A stretch of DNA of 64,000 nt, from positions 62,001 to 126,000 of the forward strand of contig NZ_QUMD01000004.1 in the NCBI RefSeq assembly GCF_003481985.1. The letters run 5' to 3'. Below the pieces are notes generated by a model, which was given only the letters and a program-made list of their open reading frames with translations, ran no database searches and had not been told where the DNA came from. Positions 25,648 through 35,040 of the stretch are shown here, one piece after another. The stretch comes from Clostridium sp. OF09-36. Its GTDB lineage: Bacteria > Bacillota > Clostridia > Lachnospirales > Lachnospiraceae. Each line of letters starts with the position of its first letter. Position 1 is the first letter of the stretch. A program made the position numbers and the translations under genes.

Positions 25648-26550
25648 TTAGAGGATTGCCTGAAAGTTGCGGATAAACCACTTTGCAGCTTCACTTAAGC
25701 TTCCTTCCTCCGGGCAGATGTAGCCGATCAGCAGAAACGGTTCGCAGTTATTGATCTGAAGCTGCTGCACATCGTACTGCTTGTACTGGTCATGAAGAAA
25801 ATTGATGCCGAGACTGCAGACATCGGTGTTCATCAACAGGTTGATGGTCAGGTGGTCACTGTTGGTGTAGACAGAATAATGAAGCTGTTCCGTGCTGATC
25901 GCTCCCAGGCTGACATGGCTTAAATGGTGCTCGACCGAGAAAAAGTCACGGACACCGCGCACAAAAGAAAGGCTGGAGAGCTCCTGAAAATCAATGCTTT
26001 CATCGTGGTAGCGCGGATGATGCGGACCAACATAGACACAGGCTTCTTTCACATCCAGGGGGATAAATTTCAGCTTTTTGTGGGAAAGGATATGCTGGAA
26101 CTGGTGCAGCTGTTTCTGCGCGATATAGACAATGCCAATCTCAGAAAGCCCCTGGGCTACCCGGTTGCTGATTTCTTCCACCGTTCCTTCAGAGTGCTCC
26201 ACAATATAGGAACTCCCCATTTCTTTATAAAAATCGGTGAGAAGGCGCGAAATCATATTGCTGGGATATGTGGCAAGGCTGAATTTCTTTCCCTGGTTGT
26301 GGTCACTCAGGGAATCGATCAGGCTGACATTGTGAAGAATATTCTGGGCATATTCCCGCACAGCTTCCCCATAGGGGGTGATGCGGATCCCGCGGCTGCT
26401 GCGCTCAAAAAGCGGGCGCCCCAGTTCCTTTTCCAGAGAACTGATCACCTTGCTGACATTGGGCTGGGTGGTGTAGAGACATTCCGCGGCCTGGTTAAAA
26501 CTGCCTTTCTCACAGGTGATCATAAAATATTCCAGTTGTCGTAGTTCCAT
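25648..26550 (-). CDS. LysR-family transcriptional regulator
   Basis: 300 residues. HTH at MELRQLEYFMITCEKGSFNQ then AAECLYTTQPNVSKVISSLE. Effector domain from about residue 90. The C-terminal segment ICPEEGSLSEAAKWFIRNF is shared with other LysR proteins in this window, suggesting local paralogues. Lies directly upstream of the peptide/nickel ABC operon on the same strand and is the likely regulator of it. Confidence 0.9.
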   Translation of the reverse strand: MELRQLEYFMITCEKGSFNQAAECLYTTQPNVSKVISSLEKELGRPLFERSSRGIRITPYGEAVREYAQNILHNVSLIDSLSDHNQGKKFSLATYPSNMISRLLTDFYKEMGSSYIVEHSEGTVEEISNRVAQGLSEIGIVYIAQKQLHQFQHILSHKKLKFIPLDVKEACVYVGPHHPRYHDESIDFQELSSLSFVRGVRDFFSVEHHLSHVSLGAISTEQLHYSVYTNSDHLTINLLMNTDVCSLGINFLHDQYKQYDVQQLQINNCEPFLLIGYICPEEGSLSEAAKWFIRNFQAIL

Positions 26551-26635
26551 AAAAACCTCCGTATGCGATGCGTGCGCAGATTGGTGTATTAAATAAAAGT
26601 AAGTATATGCTAACCACTATAGCAGAAAAAAAGAA

Positions 26636-26666
26636 GGGAGACAACCGCCGGACGGTGGTGTCTCCC
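26636..26666 (-). terminator. Terminator after the amtB remnant
   Basis: GGGAGACA (26636-26643) pairs with TGTCTCCC (26659-26666), with CCGCC/GGTGG inside. Read on the minus strand it is followed by TTCTTTTTTTC, a good U-tract. The stem is palindromic and could act on both strands. Confidence 0.75.
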
Positions 26667-26712
26667 TGAAAATAACTCATATTGAGAAAAAAACTCATTT
26701 ATTATACGATTT

Positions 26713-27027
26713 CTATTTGTCAATCCGGAACCCATAATATGCATTCATACCATGCTCATGGATATCCAGTCCATCTAACTGCTCCTGATCGGTGACGCGC
26801 AGTCCGAAGATTTTATCGATTACCTTGAAGACGATGAACATGGTTACGCCGCCCCAGATCCAGTGTGCTTCGATCGGATAAACAACAGCAGAAATAATGC
26901 CGAAGTAGATGCAGTAAGATAAGAAATTGGTGCGCTCTGCCATGGCAAATCCTGCCTGCATAAAAAATACGAATGATGCACCGATCAGAAACCAGATGCC
27001 AAATACTTCACTTAAGATGTTTTCCAT
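26713..27027 (-). pseudogene. amtB: Ammonium transporter amtB, two large in-frame deletions
   Basis: 104 residues against about 400-450 in the family. The frame starts at ATG 27027 behind AAGGAGG. It keeps the N-terminal helix (WFLIGASFVFFMQAGFAMAE), jumps to a middle segment (RTNFLSYCIYFGIISAVVYPIEAHWIWGG normally near residue 150), then jumps to the cytoplasmic C-terminus (TMFIVFKVIDKIFGLRVTDQ onward). The first junction lies at AMAE, a phrase that occurs at both borders in intact AmtB proteins, pointing to deletion between short direct repeats. Gas-channel His and Phe residues of the middle helices are absent, so no ammonium transport is expected. Confidence 0.75.
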
Positions 27028-27065
27028 AATCGTGACCTCCTTGTTGGGTACAGAATAATATAGAA

Positions 27066-27099
27066 GAAGGAGATAATGACATTTGCCGTTATCTCCTTC
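27066..27099 (-). terminator. Hairpin between glnB and amtB remnants
   Basis: GAAGGAGATAA (27066-27076) pairs perfectly with TTATCTCCTTC (27089-27099). It directly follows the truncated glnB coding sequence on the minus strand. Confidence 0.6.
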
Positions 27100-27116
27100 G
27101 ATAATCACTGGTCTGT

Positions 27117-27360
27117 ATGAAATTCTGATGATGGCTTCTACGATCTCTTCGCAAACAACAGTTTCCACTTTCACTTTAGGAAGCAGATTCACCGTGTACT
27201 TGGTACCGCGGTACATCTGTGTGTAGCCTTTCTGTGTGCCGTAGCCATAATGTTACTGATCATAAGACCATGGGCGCCGCAGCTGTCCAGAATACTTTTC
27301 AAGTCTTCCAGCTTTTCGGGTTTGATGATGATTTCCAGCTTTTTGAAAGTCAATCACTTT
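27117..27360 (-). pseudogene. glnB: PII signal protein glnB, frameshifted and 3'-truncated
   Basis: On the minus strand the codons read KKLEIIIKPEKLEDLKSILD then SCGAHGLMISNIM, the N-terminal half of a PII protein. The frame then shifts by one base near 27245 (GG where GGG is expected, at Met-Gly-Tyr-Gly). It continues as TQKGYTQMYRGTKYTVNLLP, the T-loop region with its Tyr, then VKVETVVCEEIVEAIIRIS. The last 20-25 residues of PII (the IGDGKIFV region) are missing. No clear start codon: TTG at the head of LTFKK is the only candidate. PII normally controls AmtB, and both genes are broken here. The coordinates at the 5' end are approximate. Confidence 0.65.
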
Positions 27361-27392
27361 TTTTCGGAGATTTTACCCGGAGATTTTATTTC

Positions 27393-28927
27393 TTATTTCC
27401 CTACAGAATCAAACTCCCTGCAGATTTCTTCGGACGGAGCCTTGGTTGCCAGGGATACGATCACGATGGCGAGTGCGGATACAACGAATGCCGGGAGCAG
27501 CTCGTAAATGTTCCAGGTGCCACCCATCGGGCGGACCAGATACTTCCATACGAAGACCATCACGCCTCCGGCTACCATTCCAGCCAGGGCACCCTGCAGG
27601 TTGGTGCGCTTCCAGAACAGGGAGAAGAGCATCAGCGGTCCGAATGCTGCGCCGAAACCGGCCCATGCGAAGGATACGATGTAGAATACGGAGCTGTCCG
27701 GGTTCCATGCCAGGAAGATCGCAATAACGGCAATGGCAACAACGGTCAGGCGGGCAGCCATCATGGAAGCTGCGGTGCTCATCTTGATCTTTAGGAAATC
27801 CTGTAACAGGTTCTGGGAAACACCGGAAGCTGCGGTCAACAGCTGGGAGTCTGCAGTAGACATGGTGCATGCAAGGATACCAGCCAGTACGACACCCGCA
27901 ATCAGAGAAAGCAGGAAGCTGTGCTGTCCCAACAGATGCGCAAACTGGATGATAACGGTCTCGGACTCAGAGCTCTGGGTAAAGAGCGGGATCGCGCCGG
28001 CTACGGAAGCGGCGTAACCAATGATACCGATCAGGATGGCAACGCACATGGAGATCAGCACCCATACGGTTGCGATCCGGCGGGAGAGGACCAGCTTTTT
28101 CTCATCCTCGATCGCCATGAAACGGAGCAGGATATGCGGCATCCCGAAATAGCCAAGTCCCCATGCAAGAGTAGAAACGATGGTCAGCAGGCTGTACGGA
28201 GCAGCGCTTCCGCTTGCACGGTCATGAATCTGTGTCATGGAGAGGTAACCAGCCATGGAGGTTGCATTGTTTACGACCTCATCCCAGCCGCCAGCCATGT
28301 GAATGCCATAAAATACGATCACGATCAGGGAAATCGTCATAACGATACTCTGGATCAGGTCGGTGGTAGATACCGCCAGGAAACCGCCCATAACGGTATA
28401 GCCGACAATGACGATCGCACCGACGATCATGGCCATGTGGTAATCCACGCCAAACAGGCTGGAGAACAGGGTTCCGATGCTTTAAAGCCGGATGCGGTAT
28501 ACGGAATAAAGAAGATCAGGATGATGATCGCGGAGATGCACATCAGGATATTCTTATGGTCATGGTAGCGTCTGGATAAAAAGTCCGGGATTGTGATGGC
28601 ATTGCACACAACGGAGTAACGGCGAAGACGCTGTGCCACGATCAGCCAGTTTAAGTAAGTTCCAAGGCCAAGACCGATGGCGGTCCAGCCTGCGTCTGCG
28701 ATACCGGTAAGGTAAGCGACACCCGGCAGACCCATTAAGAGCCAGCTGCTCATGTCAGAGGCCTCTGCACTCATGGCGGTGACGAACGGTCCAAGCTTGC
28801 GGCCGCCCAAGTAGAAATCATCAGCGGAATCACCGCTGCCTTGTTTGCTGAAATAGAATCCAACGTATACCATTGCGACAAGATAGATCACGATGGCAGC
28901 CAGGATTCCAGCCTGTCCTGATAACAT
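27393..28927 (-). CDS. putP: Sodium/proline symporter PutP, one-base frameshift
   Basis: 511 residues once a single base is restored near 28475 (minus strand TCGGA where TCCGGA keeps the frame). SSS family with about 13 helices. Conserved stretches are SAEASDMSSWLLMGLPG near residue 55 (Na+ site region) and LAGILACTMSTADSQLL near 330. As written, the frame breaks after SGFKAS and resumes within GTLFSSLFG. Imports proline with Na+. The family also includes closely similar carriers for other solutes, so proline is likely, not certain. A 520-bp gap lies upstream. Confidence 0.85.
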
Positions 28928-29447
28928 AATCTTTTCCTCCTCATTTTGTTGCTGTCTGCGTGAACGTAATCCCTATCCGTGAATAGTGCTCATATTCTGT
29001 GTCGTTCGCGTGCTTGTCTCCAGCAACATGATGTGGATGATTATAGCATAGCTTATAATAGACTACAATACAGAATAATGTATAGAATTAATACTGTACG
29101 ATTGAAATGTATAATAAATAAAAATAGCTTAAATAAAAGAAAAATAAACTAGACGAATTATAAAAATAGAAAACATACGAAAAGATATATTTTTGCAGAC
29201 CGAAGCATTTGAAGCCTGATAGAAGAATTTTCAGTATGCGAAACAGAAATTGCCTTACGATCATCGGATGCGCCATGGATGTCATTTCAATATGCCATAT
29301 AAGAAAGAATCCTGCGTTGCAGGATTCTCCGCCTGCGGCGGGTCGCAATGGCGACATGATTCCTTTCCGCCGCAGTGCGATCCTCGCGGAGCGTTTTTGG
29401 TTTCATAGGACGCACTTTCCTATGAAATAAAAAAAGCCTCCAACCGG
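28928..29447. other. 520-bp intergenic region with stacked hairpins
   Basis: No credible gene. 28928-29300 is AT-rich and holds the putP upstream region. 29307-29399 is GC-rich and highly palindromic: GAATCCTGC/GCAGGATTC (29307-29327), CTGCGGCGG/CCGCCGCAG (29333-29341 with 29367-29375) enclosing GTCGC/GCGAC (29343-29356), and an outer TCCGC/GCGGA pair. It looks like a dispersed palindromic element. Confidence 0.5.
29401..29427. repeat. Dispersed hairpin family C, copy 1
   Basis: TTTCATAGGA (29401-29410) pairs with TCCTATGAAA (29418-29427). The preceding TTTTTGG is shared with a second copy at 49222-49248 (GTTCATAGG/CCTATGAAC). Lies downstream of tetR, read on the minus strand, and may terminate it. 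Confidence 0.5.
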
Positions 29448-30032
29448 TTAAGGCTGAAAGCTGCTTAAAAATCCAGGCATTACCTTTGCGGCGTATTCCA
29501 TCAGGGAATATTCGCCGGAGCAGAGACACCAGTCGTAGAGCAGGGCACGCTCACAGAGGGCATAAAGCTTTACCATCTCGTTGACGTTGGAGCGGGTGCT
29601 GAGCTGGCCGTCGGCCTGCCCTTTGGCAATGATCTTTTTGAGAAGCTTATAGTAGATCCGGTTATGGTCCAGCAGATGCTTTTCCCCGTTGGTGGTAAGC
29701 TGTGTGGAATAAAGCCGCGCCAGAAGATCTAAGGAAATGCTGTTTTCGATCATCCGGAACAGCTCCTGGTTTAAGAAGAGGAGCTGGTCCATGGCAGTCA
29801 TTTCCGGCGTGAGCTCCTGTGTCAGCTCCTCGTACTTTTCGTCGAACAGGGAGCTCAGGGTGGAGAGAAGCGCATCCTTACCGTCAAAATAGTGGTAAAA
29901 GGACCCCTTTGAGGTGCCGGACAGGTCGATGATCTCTTCTACCGTTGTATCCTCATAGCCTTGCTCATAGAAGAGCTTCCATGCGGCATTTACGATCTTG
30001 CCGCGGGTATTTCGTGCGTTTTTCTTTGCCAT
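29448..30032 (-). CDS. TetR-family transcriptional regulator
   Basis: 194 residues. The TetR HTH is TRGKIVNAAWKLFYEQGYED then TTVEEIIDLSGTSKGSFYHY, followed by a helical ligand-binding domain that does not match a defined subfamily. It is the last gene after two deacetylases and a MATE pump on the same strand, 12 bp downstream of the pump. Such placement suggests it senses the pump's substrate and represses the operon. Confidence 0.9.
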   Translation of the reverse strand: MAKKNARNTRGKIVNAAWKLFYEQGYEDTTVEEIIDLSGTSKGSFYHYFDGKDALLSTLSSLFDEKYEELTQELTPEMTAMDQLLFLNQELFRMIENSISLDLLARLYSTQLTTNGEKHLLDHNRIYYKLLKKIIAKGQADGQLSTRSNVNEMVKLYALCERALLYDWCLCSGEYSLMEYAAKVMPGFLSSFQP

Positions 30033-30044
30033 AATATTCTCCTG

Positions 30045-31439
30045 TCATTTTCTCCATTTTCTGCTTTTGATACGCCAGATGCACAGCACCATGCGGATAA
30101 AGCAGTCTGCAGCGATCGCCAGCCATACACCGGCAACACCCAGTCCGAGCGGATGGATCGCCAGCCATACCAGCCCGATCCTCAGTCCCCACATGCCGAT
30201 GATGCTGACCAGGAGGGAAAAGCGGACATCGCCGGAACCACGGCTGATCCCGCCTGCGATGACGGTAAAGCTGAAAAAGATTTCCGTAGCTGCGGCGATA
30301 AATAAGGTCTGGCTTCCTAGTGCGATCACCTCCGGTTCCCGGCTGAACAGGCTGATGATGGGCCGCGAGAACATGGCAACCGGCACACAGGCCGCGATGA
30401 TCACAGCAGAACCGATCCAGCAGATACGGAATGCAAAGCGGTCTGCGAAATCTTTTCGTCCGGCCCCCAGCGCCTGTCCGACCAGGGCGGTGGCGGTGTA
30501 GGCAAAGCCGTATGCAGGCAGGTAAAGAAGCCCCTCCGTCTGGTTGGTTAAGTAATGGGCGGCCAGGGAGATGGTGCCAAGTCCGGAGATCATGGCGGTT
30601 AGGGCGACCTGTCCGGAGGTCAGGGTCAGGCGTTCCAGAAGTACCGGAATGCTGATGTGGAAGAGCTGCCTGAGCACCTGCTTTTCAATCCGGTAACCGG
30701 CCCGGAGCAGGTTCAGACGGACCGGGGTTTTTGCTGTAGTCAAAAATACCAGCAGGATGACCAGCAGAAAGATCTGGGACAGCATGGTGGAGCAGGCTGC
30801 CCCGGCAACACCCAGCCCGGCGCCAAAGACGGAAATGGTATGACCACCAAAGGACAGGGTACGCGCCGGGTAGATCAGGAAGAAGTTTCCGATGATATTT
30901 GCGGCATTAGAGGTCAAGTTGGCGGCCAGCGGGATCCGGGTGTTTCCGGCAGAGCGGAAAATGGCGGAAAGCACCACCGAGAGGGTCTGGGCGGTCAGGC
31001 CGTAACCGATGATCTGCATATAGCGCTGGGCCTGGGGAATGACCTCCGGTGCGGCGCCAAGCCAGATCGGAAGCGGGTGGCAGACCAGCTCTACACCCAG
31101 GGCAAGCAGCAGGCCGAGTATGGCAGAGCACACCAGTCCCTGTGCGGTGATCTGGCGGGATCGGGCTTCATCTCCGGATCCGACAGCGTGGGAGATCAGG
31201 TAAGAAAAGCCTACGCTTAAGGAGGTGATGAAGCCGTTGATCAGCCAGATGCTGGAAATATTGACGGCAACTGCCGCTGTGGCAGAAGCGCCGATGGAGC
31301 CAACCATGGCTGTATCTGCCAGGGAAGCCATGCAGATCAGAAACTGTTCCAAGATCGCAGGCCATGCCAGTTTTAAGATAGTAAGATTAATATGCTTCTG
31401 GGCCTGTGCGGAAAGAATGTCGGGTGTTTGCTTACTCAT
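30045..31439 (-). CDS. MATE-family efflux transporter
   Basis: 464 residues, 12 hydrophobic segments. Two halves of six helices begin at LAWPAILEQFLICMASLADTAMVG and again near LLERLTLTSGQVALTAMISG, the internal repeat of MATE proteins. Exchanges Na+ or H+ for drugs or metabolites. Its start overlaps the end of the upstream deacetylase gene by 8 bp, so it is translationally coupled to it. A tetR gene follows. Confidence 0.92.
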   Translation of the reverse strand: MSKQTPDILSAQAQKHINLTILKLAWPAILEQFLICMASLADTAMVGSIGASATAAVAVNISSIWLINGFITSLSVGFSYLISHAVGSGDEARSRQITAQGLVCSAILGLLLALGVELVCHPLPIWLGAAPEVIPQAQRYMQIIGYGLTAQTLSVVLSAIFRSAGNTRIPLAANLTSNAANIIGNFFLIYPARTLSFGGHTISVFGAGLGVAGAACSTMLSQIFLLVILLVFLTTAKTPVRLNLLRAGYRIEKQVLRQLFHISIPVLLERLTLTSGQVALTAMISGLGTISLAAHYLTNQTEGLLYLPAYGFAYTATALVGQALGAGRKDFADRFAFRICWIGSAVIIAACVPVAMFSRPIISLFSREPEVIALGSQTLFIAAATEIFFSFTVIAGGISRGSGDVRFSLLVSIIGMWGLRIGLVWLAIHPLGLGVAGVWLAIAADCFIRMVLCIWRIKSRKWRK

Positions 31440-32268
31440 GCTCCGGTACCTGGAAGCCGTTTTCTTTTAAGACCCAGGAGGCTACAGCCCGGTTGGTGTC
31501 GATCCATGCACCATGGGATTTCATGTAGCCGATCAGGCGGCTGAGCATCTGTACCCGACTGGCGCGTCCGACAAACTGTGGATGCAGGACGAAGTTGATC
31601 ATGCGGCCCTCCACAGCCAGGGAGTCGAATTCGTCCTTCCAGATCTCAAACATTTCATCCGGAGATTTTAAGCCGTAGCGTTCCGGGGCAGCGTCCGTGT
31701 AAAAATCGTAGGCAGTATCATCGAAGATGGAGTCCTTCGGAAGCTCAACCAGAGGAACTGTTTTTCCGTCAATCTGGTGAAGGAATGGCCCATCGCTGTC
31801 ACGCCAGTTGCTGCTGTAAATATATCCGTGTTCAAGAAACAGGCGCAGGCTGTAATCGTGGATCACACCGCCGGGTGCCCGGTGTCCGGCAATTTTCTGG
31901 CCGGTCAGATCGTAGATGATCTTTTCGCTGTGGCGCATGGTGGCGTCTTCCTGTTCATAAGTGGTTTTTGTGGATTCCTCATGCAGATAGCCGTGGAATC
32001 CGATATCGTGTCCCCTGCGGGCGATTTCTTTTACGACCTCCGGGTAATGCTCAGCTACAACTCCGGGAATGAAGAAGGTTGCCTTCACCTGGTGGCTGTC
32101 CAGCATATCGAGGATTCTCGGAACGCCCTGTTTGGGGCCATAGGCGCCGCGGGAGAGGTTGGTCATATGGGCGGTGCTTCCATCTCCGTGTGTGGTCCAC
32201 ATGGTTTCTGCATCCAGGTCAAATGCCATCATGACGGCAATCCGTTTTTTATCAGGCCAGTTCATCAT
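31432..32268 (-). CDS. Polysaccharide deacetylase-family protein 2 (cytoplasmic type)
   Basis: 278 residues from ATG 32268, which overlaps the upstream stop as ATGA and has GGAGG 9 nt before it. A longer frame to 32331 lies inside the upstream gene. NodB-homology domain: metal/catalytic Asp in MMAFDLDAE, GFHGYLHEE and GHRAPGG, then a C-terminal NFVLHPQFVGRASR. No signal peptide, as in Helicobacter PgdA and cyclic-imide-hydrolase-like members. Substrate may be a small N-acyl or imide compound instead of polysaccharide. About 45% look-alike to its upstream neighbour, so a tandem duplication. Confidence 0.85.
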   Translation of the reverse strand: MMNWPDKKRIAVMMAFDLDAETMWTTHGDGSTAHMTNLSRGAYGPKQGVPRILDMLDSHQVKATFFIPGVVAEHYPEVVKEIARRGHDIGFHGYLHEESTKTTYEQEDATMRHSEKIIYDLTGQKIAGHRAPGGVIHDYSLRLFLEHGYIYSSNWRDSDGPFLHQIDGKTVPLVELPKDSIFDDTAYDFYTDAAPERYGLKSPDEMFEIWKDEFDSLAVEGRMINFVLHPQFVGRASRVQMLSRLIGYMKSHGAWIDTNRAVASWVLKENGFQVPEHE

Positions 32269-33134
32269 GCTTTGTTTCCTCCATTCTGCTGTTGTACATA
32301 ACGCGCTACCTCTTCGCAGGTAGCGATCCATGCACCATGGTCCTGCATGTAGGCGATCAGCTCGCCAACCATGCCAATGCGGCTGGCGCGGCCGATCATC
32401 TGTGGATGCAGCTTTAAGATAAAGATCTTATTGCCCTCCAGGGCCAGCGCATCGAATTCCTGCTTCCAGTTGCCGTAAACCTCACGGTTCGGGTACATAC
32501 AGCGGACTGCCGGATCGCTGAATGTGAAATAGTAATAGGTAAAGTCATCCATGGTAATATCGTTTGGAAGCTCGACCAGGGGAAGCTCCTTCCCATCCTT
32601 TTCCCAGAGATAAGCCCAGTCGCAGTCCTTCATGGAGGAACTGTAAAGGTATCCGCGCTTCGCTAAAAGCTCCGGCATAAAGTCCTGAAGCACGCTTTCC
32701 GGGGCGCGGTGTCCGGCCGGCTTTTTCCCAGTGATATCAAAAAGAAGGCTTTCGCTTTTATCCAGGATCTCTTCCATTTCTTCCCGGGTCAGCTCCGGGC
32801 TGGATTCGTGCTGGTAGCCGTGGCAGGCCAGCTCATGGCCGCGCCGGTGAATTTCTTCTACCGTATCCCGGTAGGTTTCAATGACAGCACCAGGTACAAA
32901 AAAGGTCGATTTGATATTCATGGTGTCTAACATATCCAGACACCTGGCCAGTCCCTCGTGAGGGCCGTACTGGCCTCTTGAAAAATCCGTAAAACCAATG
33001 GAGGTTCCCTTACTTTTCGCCCGGGACATCCGTAAAAATTCAGCATCATAATCAAACGTAACCATGACAGCGATGCGTTTGCCATCCGGCCAGGAAAAGG
33101 CTGGTCCGTTTGTCTTTCCATCTGCAGTATACAT
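32265..33134 (-). CDS. Polysaccharide deacetylase-family protein 1 (cytoplasmic type)
   Basis: 289 residues, first gene of the deacetylase-MATE-tetR unit. NodB motifs are MVTFDYDAEF, ACHGYQHESSPE and GHRAPESV, with LKLHPQMIGRASR near the C-terminus. No signal peptide or TM segment. The paralogue downstream keeps all the same motifs, so both are probably active, perhaps as a heteromer or on two related substrates. GGAGC upstream of the ATG. Confidence 0.85.
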   Translation of the reverse strand: MYTADGKTNGPAFSWPDGKRIAVMVTFDYDAEFLRMSRAKSKGTSIGFTDFSRGQYGPHEGLARCLDMLDTMNIKSTFFVPGAVIETYRDTVEEIHRRGHELACHGYQHESSPELTREEMEEILDKSESLLFDITGKKPAGHRAPESVLQDFMPELLAKRGYLYSSSMKDCDWAYLWEKDGKELPLVELPNDITMDDFTYYYFTFSDPAVRCMYPNREVYGNWKQEFDALALEGNKIFILKLHPQMIGRASRIGMVGELIAYMQDHGAWIATCEEVARYVQQQNGGNKA

Positions 33135-33466
33135 TTTTTGCTCCTTTCCAATCGCCCTAAAAAGCAGGGCAGTGTTGTGATCCCAAAGGGGGATCCCGCT
33201 GCATTTATATAGGAAGATCGTCTTACACGTAATTCGATTATAAACAGGAGAAATGGCAATGTCAACTGCTCTGGACAGGTATAACCGGGTGTGAATAGTC
33301 TTATGAATATTAAGTATGGAAACTTATGAATATTATGCAGGAATTTGGTTGAAAACGTCAGTTAAACGTGATATAATCAGTCGAAATGTTAATTTTTATG
33401 CATGGTTCCGATGAAAAACAGACGGAAACCAATGTATATTTACACACAAATGAGGAGGACTCTATT
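33135..33466. other. 332-bp divergent intergenic region
   Basis: Separates the minus-strand deacetylase operon from the plus-strand amino acid ABC operon. It contains the promoter described at 33349-33377 and AT-rich repeats of TTATGAATATTA (about 33301-33336). No further gene or RNA is apparent. Confidence 0.5.
33349..33377 (+). promoter_or_regulatory. Promoter of the amino acid ABC operon
   Basis: TTGAAA (33349-33354), 17 bp, TATAAT (33372-33377). Start about 85 nt upstream of the first ATG. Confidence 0.75.
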
Positions 33467-34351
33467 ATGAAAAAGCATATTCTTCTGGCAGCCGGTGCAA
33501 TGCTGGCAGCAACTATTATGACCGGATGTGGCAGCAGCAAGCCAGCTGAGACTACCGCGGCACCAACCGAGGCGCAGGCAGCAAGCAGCGCGGAGGAGAC
33601 TACCGCAGAGGAAAGCAGTGAGGCAGAGAGCAGCGAGGCTGAGGTATCTGCAGATAACCCATTCGCAGGAAAGACCGTAAAGGTTGGATGTTCCGCAACC
33701 TTCGTACCGTTTGAGTCCATCGAGATGGCTCCGGACGGAACCAAGACCTACGTAGGTATGAACATCGATATCATAAACGAGATCGTAGAGAAAAACGGCG
33801 GAACCGTTGAATTCGTAGATATGCCGTTCAAGAGCCTGATGGCAGCGATCCAGGCTGGCCAGATCGATTTCTGCAGCGGCGGTATGGCACCGACCGAAGA
33901 GCGTGAAAAGACTCTGGATTTCTCTGAAATCTTCTTCTATCCGAGAAATGCGATCGTTTACCGCGCAGAGGATGACTACCCGGATCTGGATTCCCTCCAG
34001 GGCAAAAATGTAGCATATGTATTCGGTACCAACTACCAGCAGGTAGTAGAGAGCATCCCGGATGTAAACGCAGTTGGTATTCAGGGAAGCCCAGCCTGCA
34101 TCGAGGAGGTTAAGAGCAAACGTGCAGATGCCTGCATCATCGATGGTGCCGGTGCAAGCGAGTTCTTAAAGAACAACGATGAGTTAAAGATGAGCCTTCT
34201 GGACAAGACCGATGACTGCTTCGCAATTGGTTTCCCGAAAGAATCCCCGTACTATGAGACCTTCAACAATACTTTGAAGGAGATGATGTCTGACGGTGAG
34301 CTGGACAAGATCATCGCAGAGCATTTAAGTGAGCAGTTCATCCTTGATTAA
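33467..34351 (+). CDS. Polar amino acid ABC transporter binding lipoprotein
   Basis: 294 residues from ATG 33467 (GAGGAGG upstream). Signal peptide with lipobox MTGC (Cys about 22), an acidic Ser/Glu linker (about 26-62), then a SBP_bac_3 fold: VKVGCSATFVPFESIE, GMNIDIINEIVEKNGG, DFCSGGMAPTEEREKTLDFS. Anchored outside the membrane and feeds the permease/ATPase pair that follows 20 bp downstream. The ligand is a polar amino acid by family (Arg, Gln, Cys or similar) and not further resolved. Confidence 0.92.
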   Translation: MKKHILLAAGAMLAATIMTGCGSSKPAETTAAPTEAQAASSAEETTAEESSEAESSEAEVSADNPFAGKTVKVGCSATFVPFESIEMAPDGTKTYVGMNIDIINEIVEKNGGTVEFVDMPFKSLMAAIQAGQIDFCSGGMAPTEEREKTLDFSEIFFYPRNAIVYRAEDDYPDLDSLQGKNVAYVFGTNYQQVVESIPDVNAVGIQGSPACIEEVKSKRADACIIDGAGASEFLKNNDELKMSLLDKTDDCFAIGFPKESPYYETFNNTLKEMMSDGELDKIIAEHLSEQFILD

Positions 34352-34371
34352 AGCAAAAGAAAGGAAAACAT

Positions 34372-35040
34372 ATGAAGCTTGATTTTAGCAGCGTCTGGCA
34401 GTATTGGCCGTTTTTATACCATGGCGCGCTGACTACTTTAAAAATAACGGCGATCACGGCGGTGTTCGGATTCCTTCTGGGTGTACTGCTTTCCCTGATC
34501 AAGATCAGCAAGTGCAGACCGCTTGTCTGGTTTGGAAATTTTTACACCTCCATTTTCCGTGGAACCCCGCTTCTGGTTCAGCTCTGTATCGTTCACTTCG
34601 GTCTTCCGCAGCTGACGGGCATGACCCTTACCACGATGCAGTCCGGCGTACTGACGTTCTCGCTGAATTCAGCTGCATATATTTCTGAGATCTTCCGGGG
34701 TGGAATCAATGCGATCGACCGCGGCCAGTATGAGGCGGCTATGTCTTTAGGTGTCGGTTACCGCGACATGATGAAGGATATCATCCTTCCGCAGGCAGTC
34801 AAACACATTCTGCCGAGCCTGGTAAACGAGGCAATTTCCTTATTAAAAGAGTCCTCCATCCTTTCTTACATCGGAGCGGTGGAGCTGCTGCGTGCAGCAG
34901 ACCAGATCACGGTACTGACCTTCCGTTTCTTCGAGCCGTACCTGGTGATCGCAGTCATTTATTATGTGCTGGTAATGCTCTTATCCATGGTTGCCAGCTG
35001 GATAGAAAGGTGGGTGAACCGAAGTGATCGAGTTTCATGA
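34372..35040 (+). CDS. Polar amino acid ABC transporter permease
   Basis: 222 residues, HisMQ-type (BPD_transp_1 with the His/Glu/Gln N-terminal signature). Helices start at HGALTTLKITAITAVFGFLL. The family phrase YTSIFRGTPLLVQLCIVHFG and the coupling helix EAAMSLGVGYRDMMKDIILPQA are clear. The stop lies 17 bp inside the next gene, indicating coupled translation. Works as a homodimer. Confidence 0.93.
   Translation: MKLDFSSVWQYWPFLYHGALTTLKITAITAVFGFLLGVLLSLIKISKCRPLVWFGNFYTSIFRGTPLLVQLCIVHFGLPQLTGMTLTTMQSGVLTFSLNSAAYISEIFRGGINAIDRGQYEAAMSLGVGYRDMMKDIILPQAVKHILPSLVNEAISLLKESSILSYIGAVELLRAADQITVLTFRFFEPYLVIAVIYYVLVMLLSMVASWIERWVNRSDRVS

Noticed and set aside
27219..27794. Plus-strand ORFs opposite glnB and putP
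   Set aside because: They are explained by the minus-strand genes, whose protein motifs are unmistakable.
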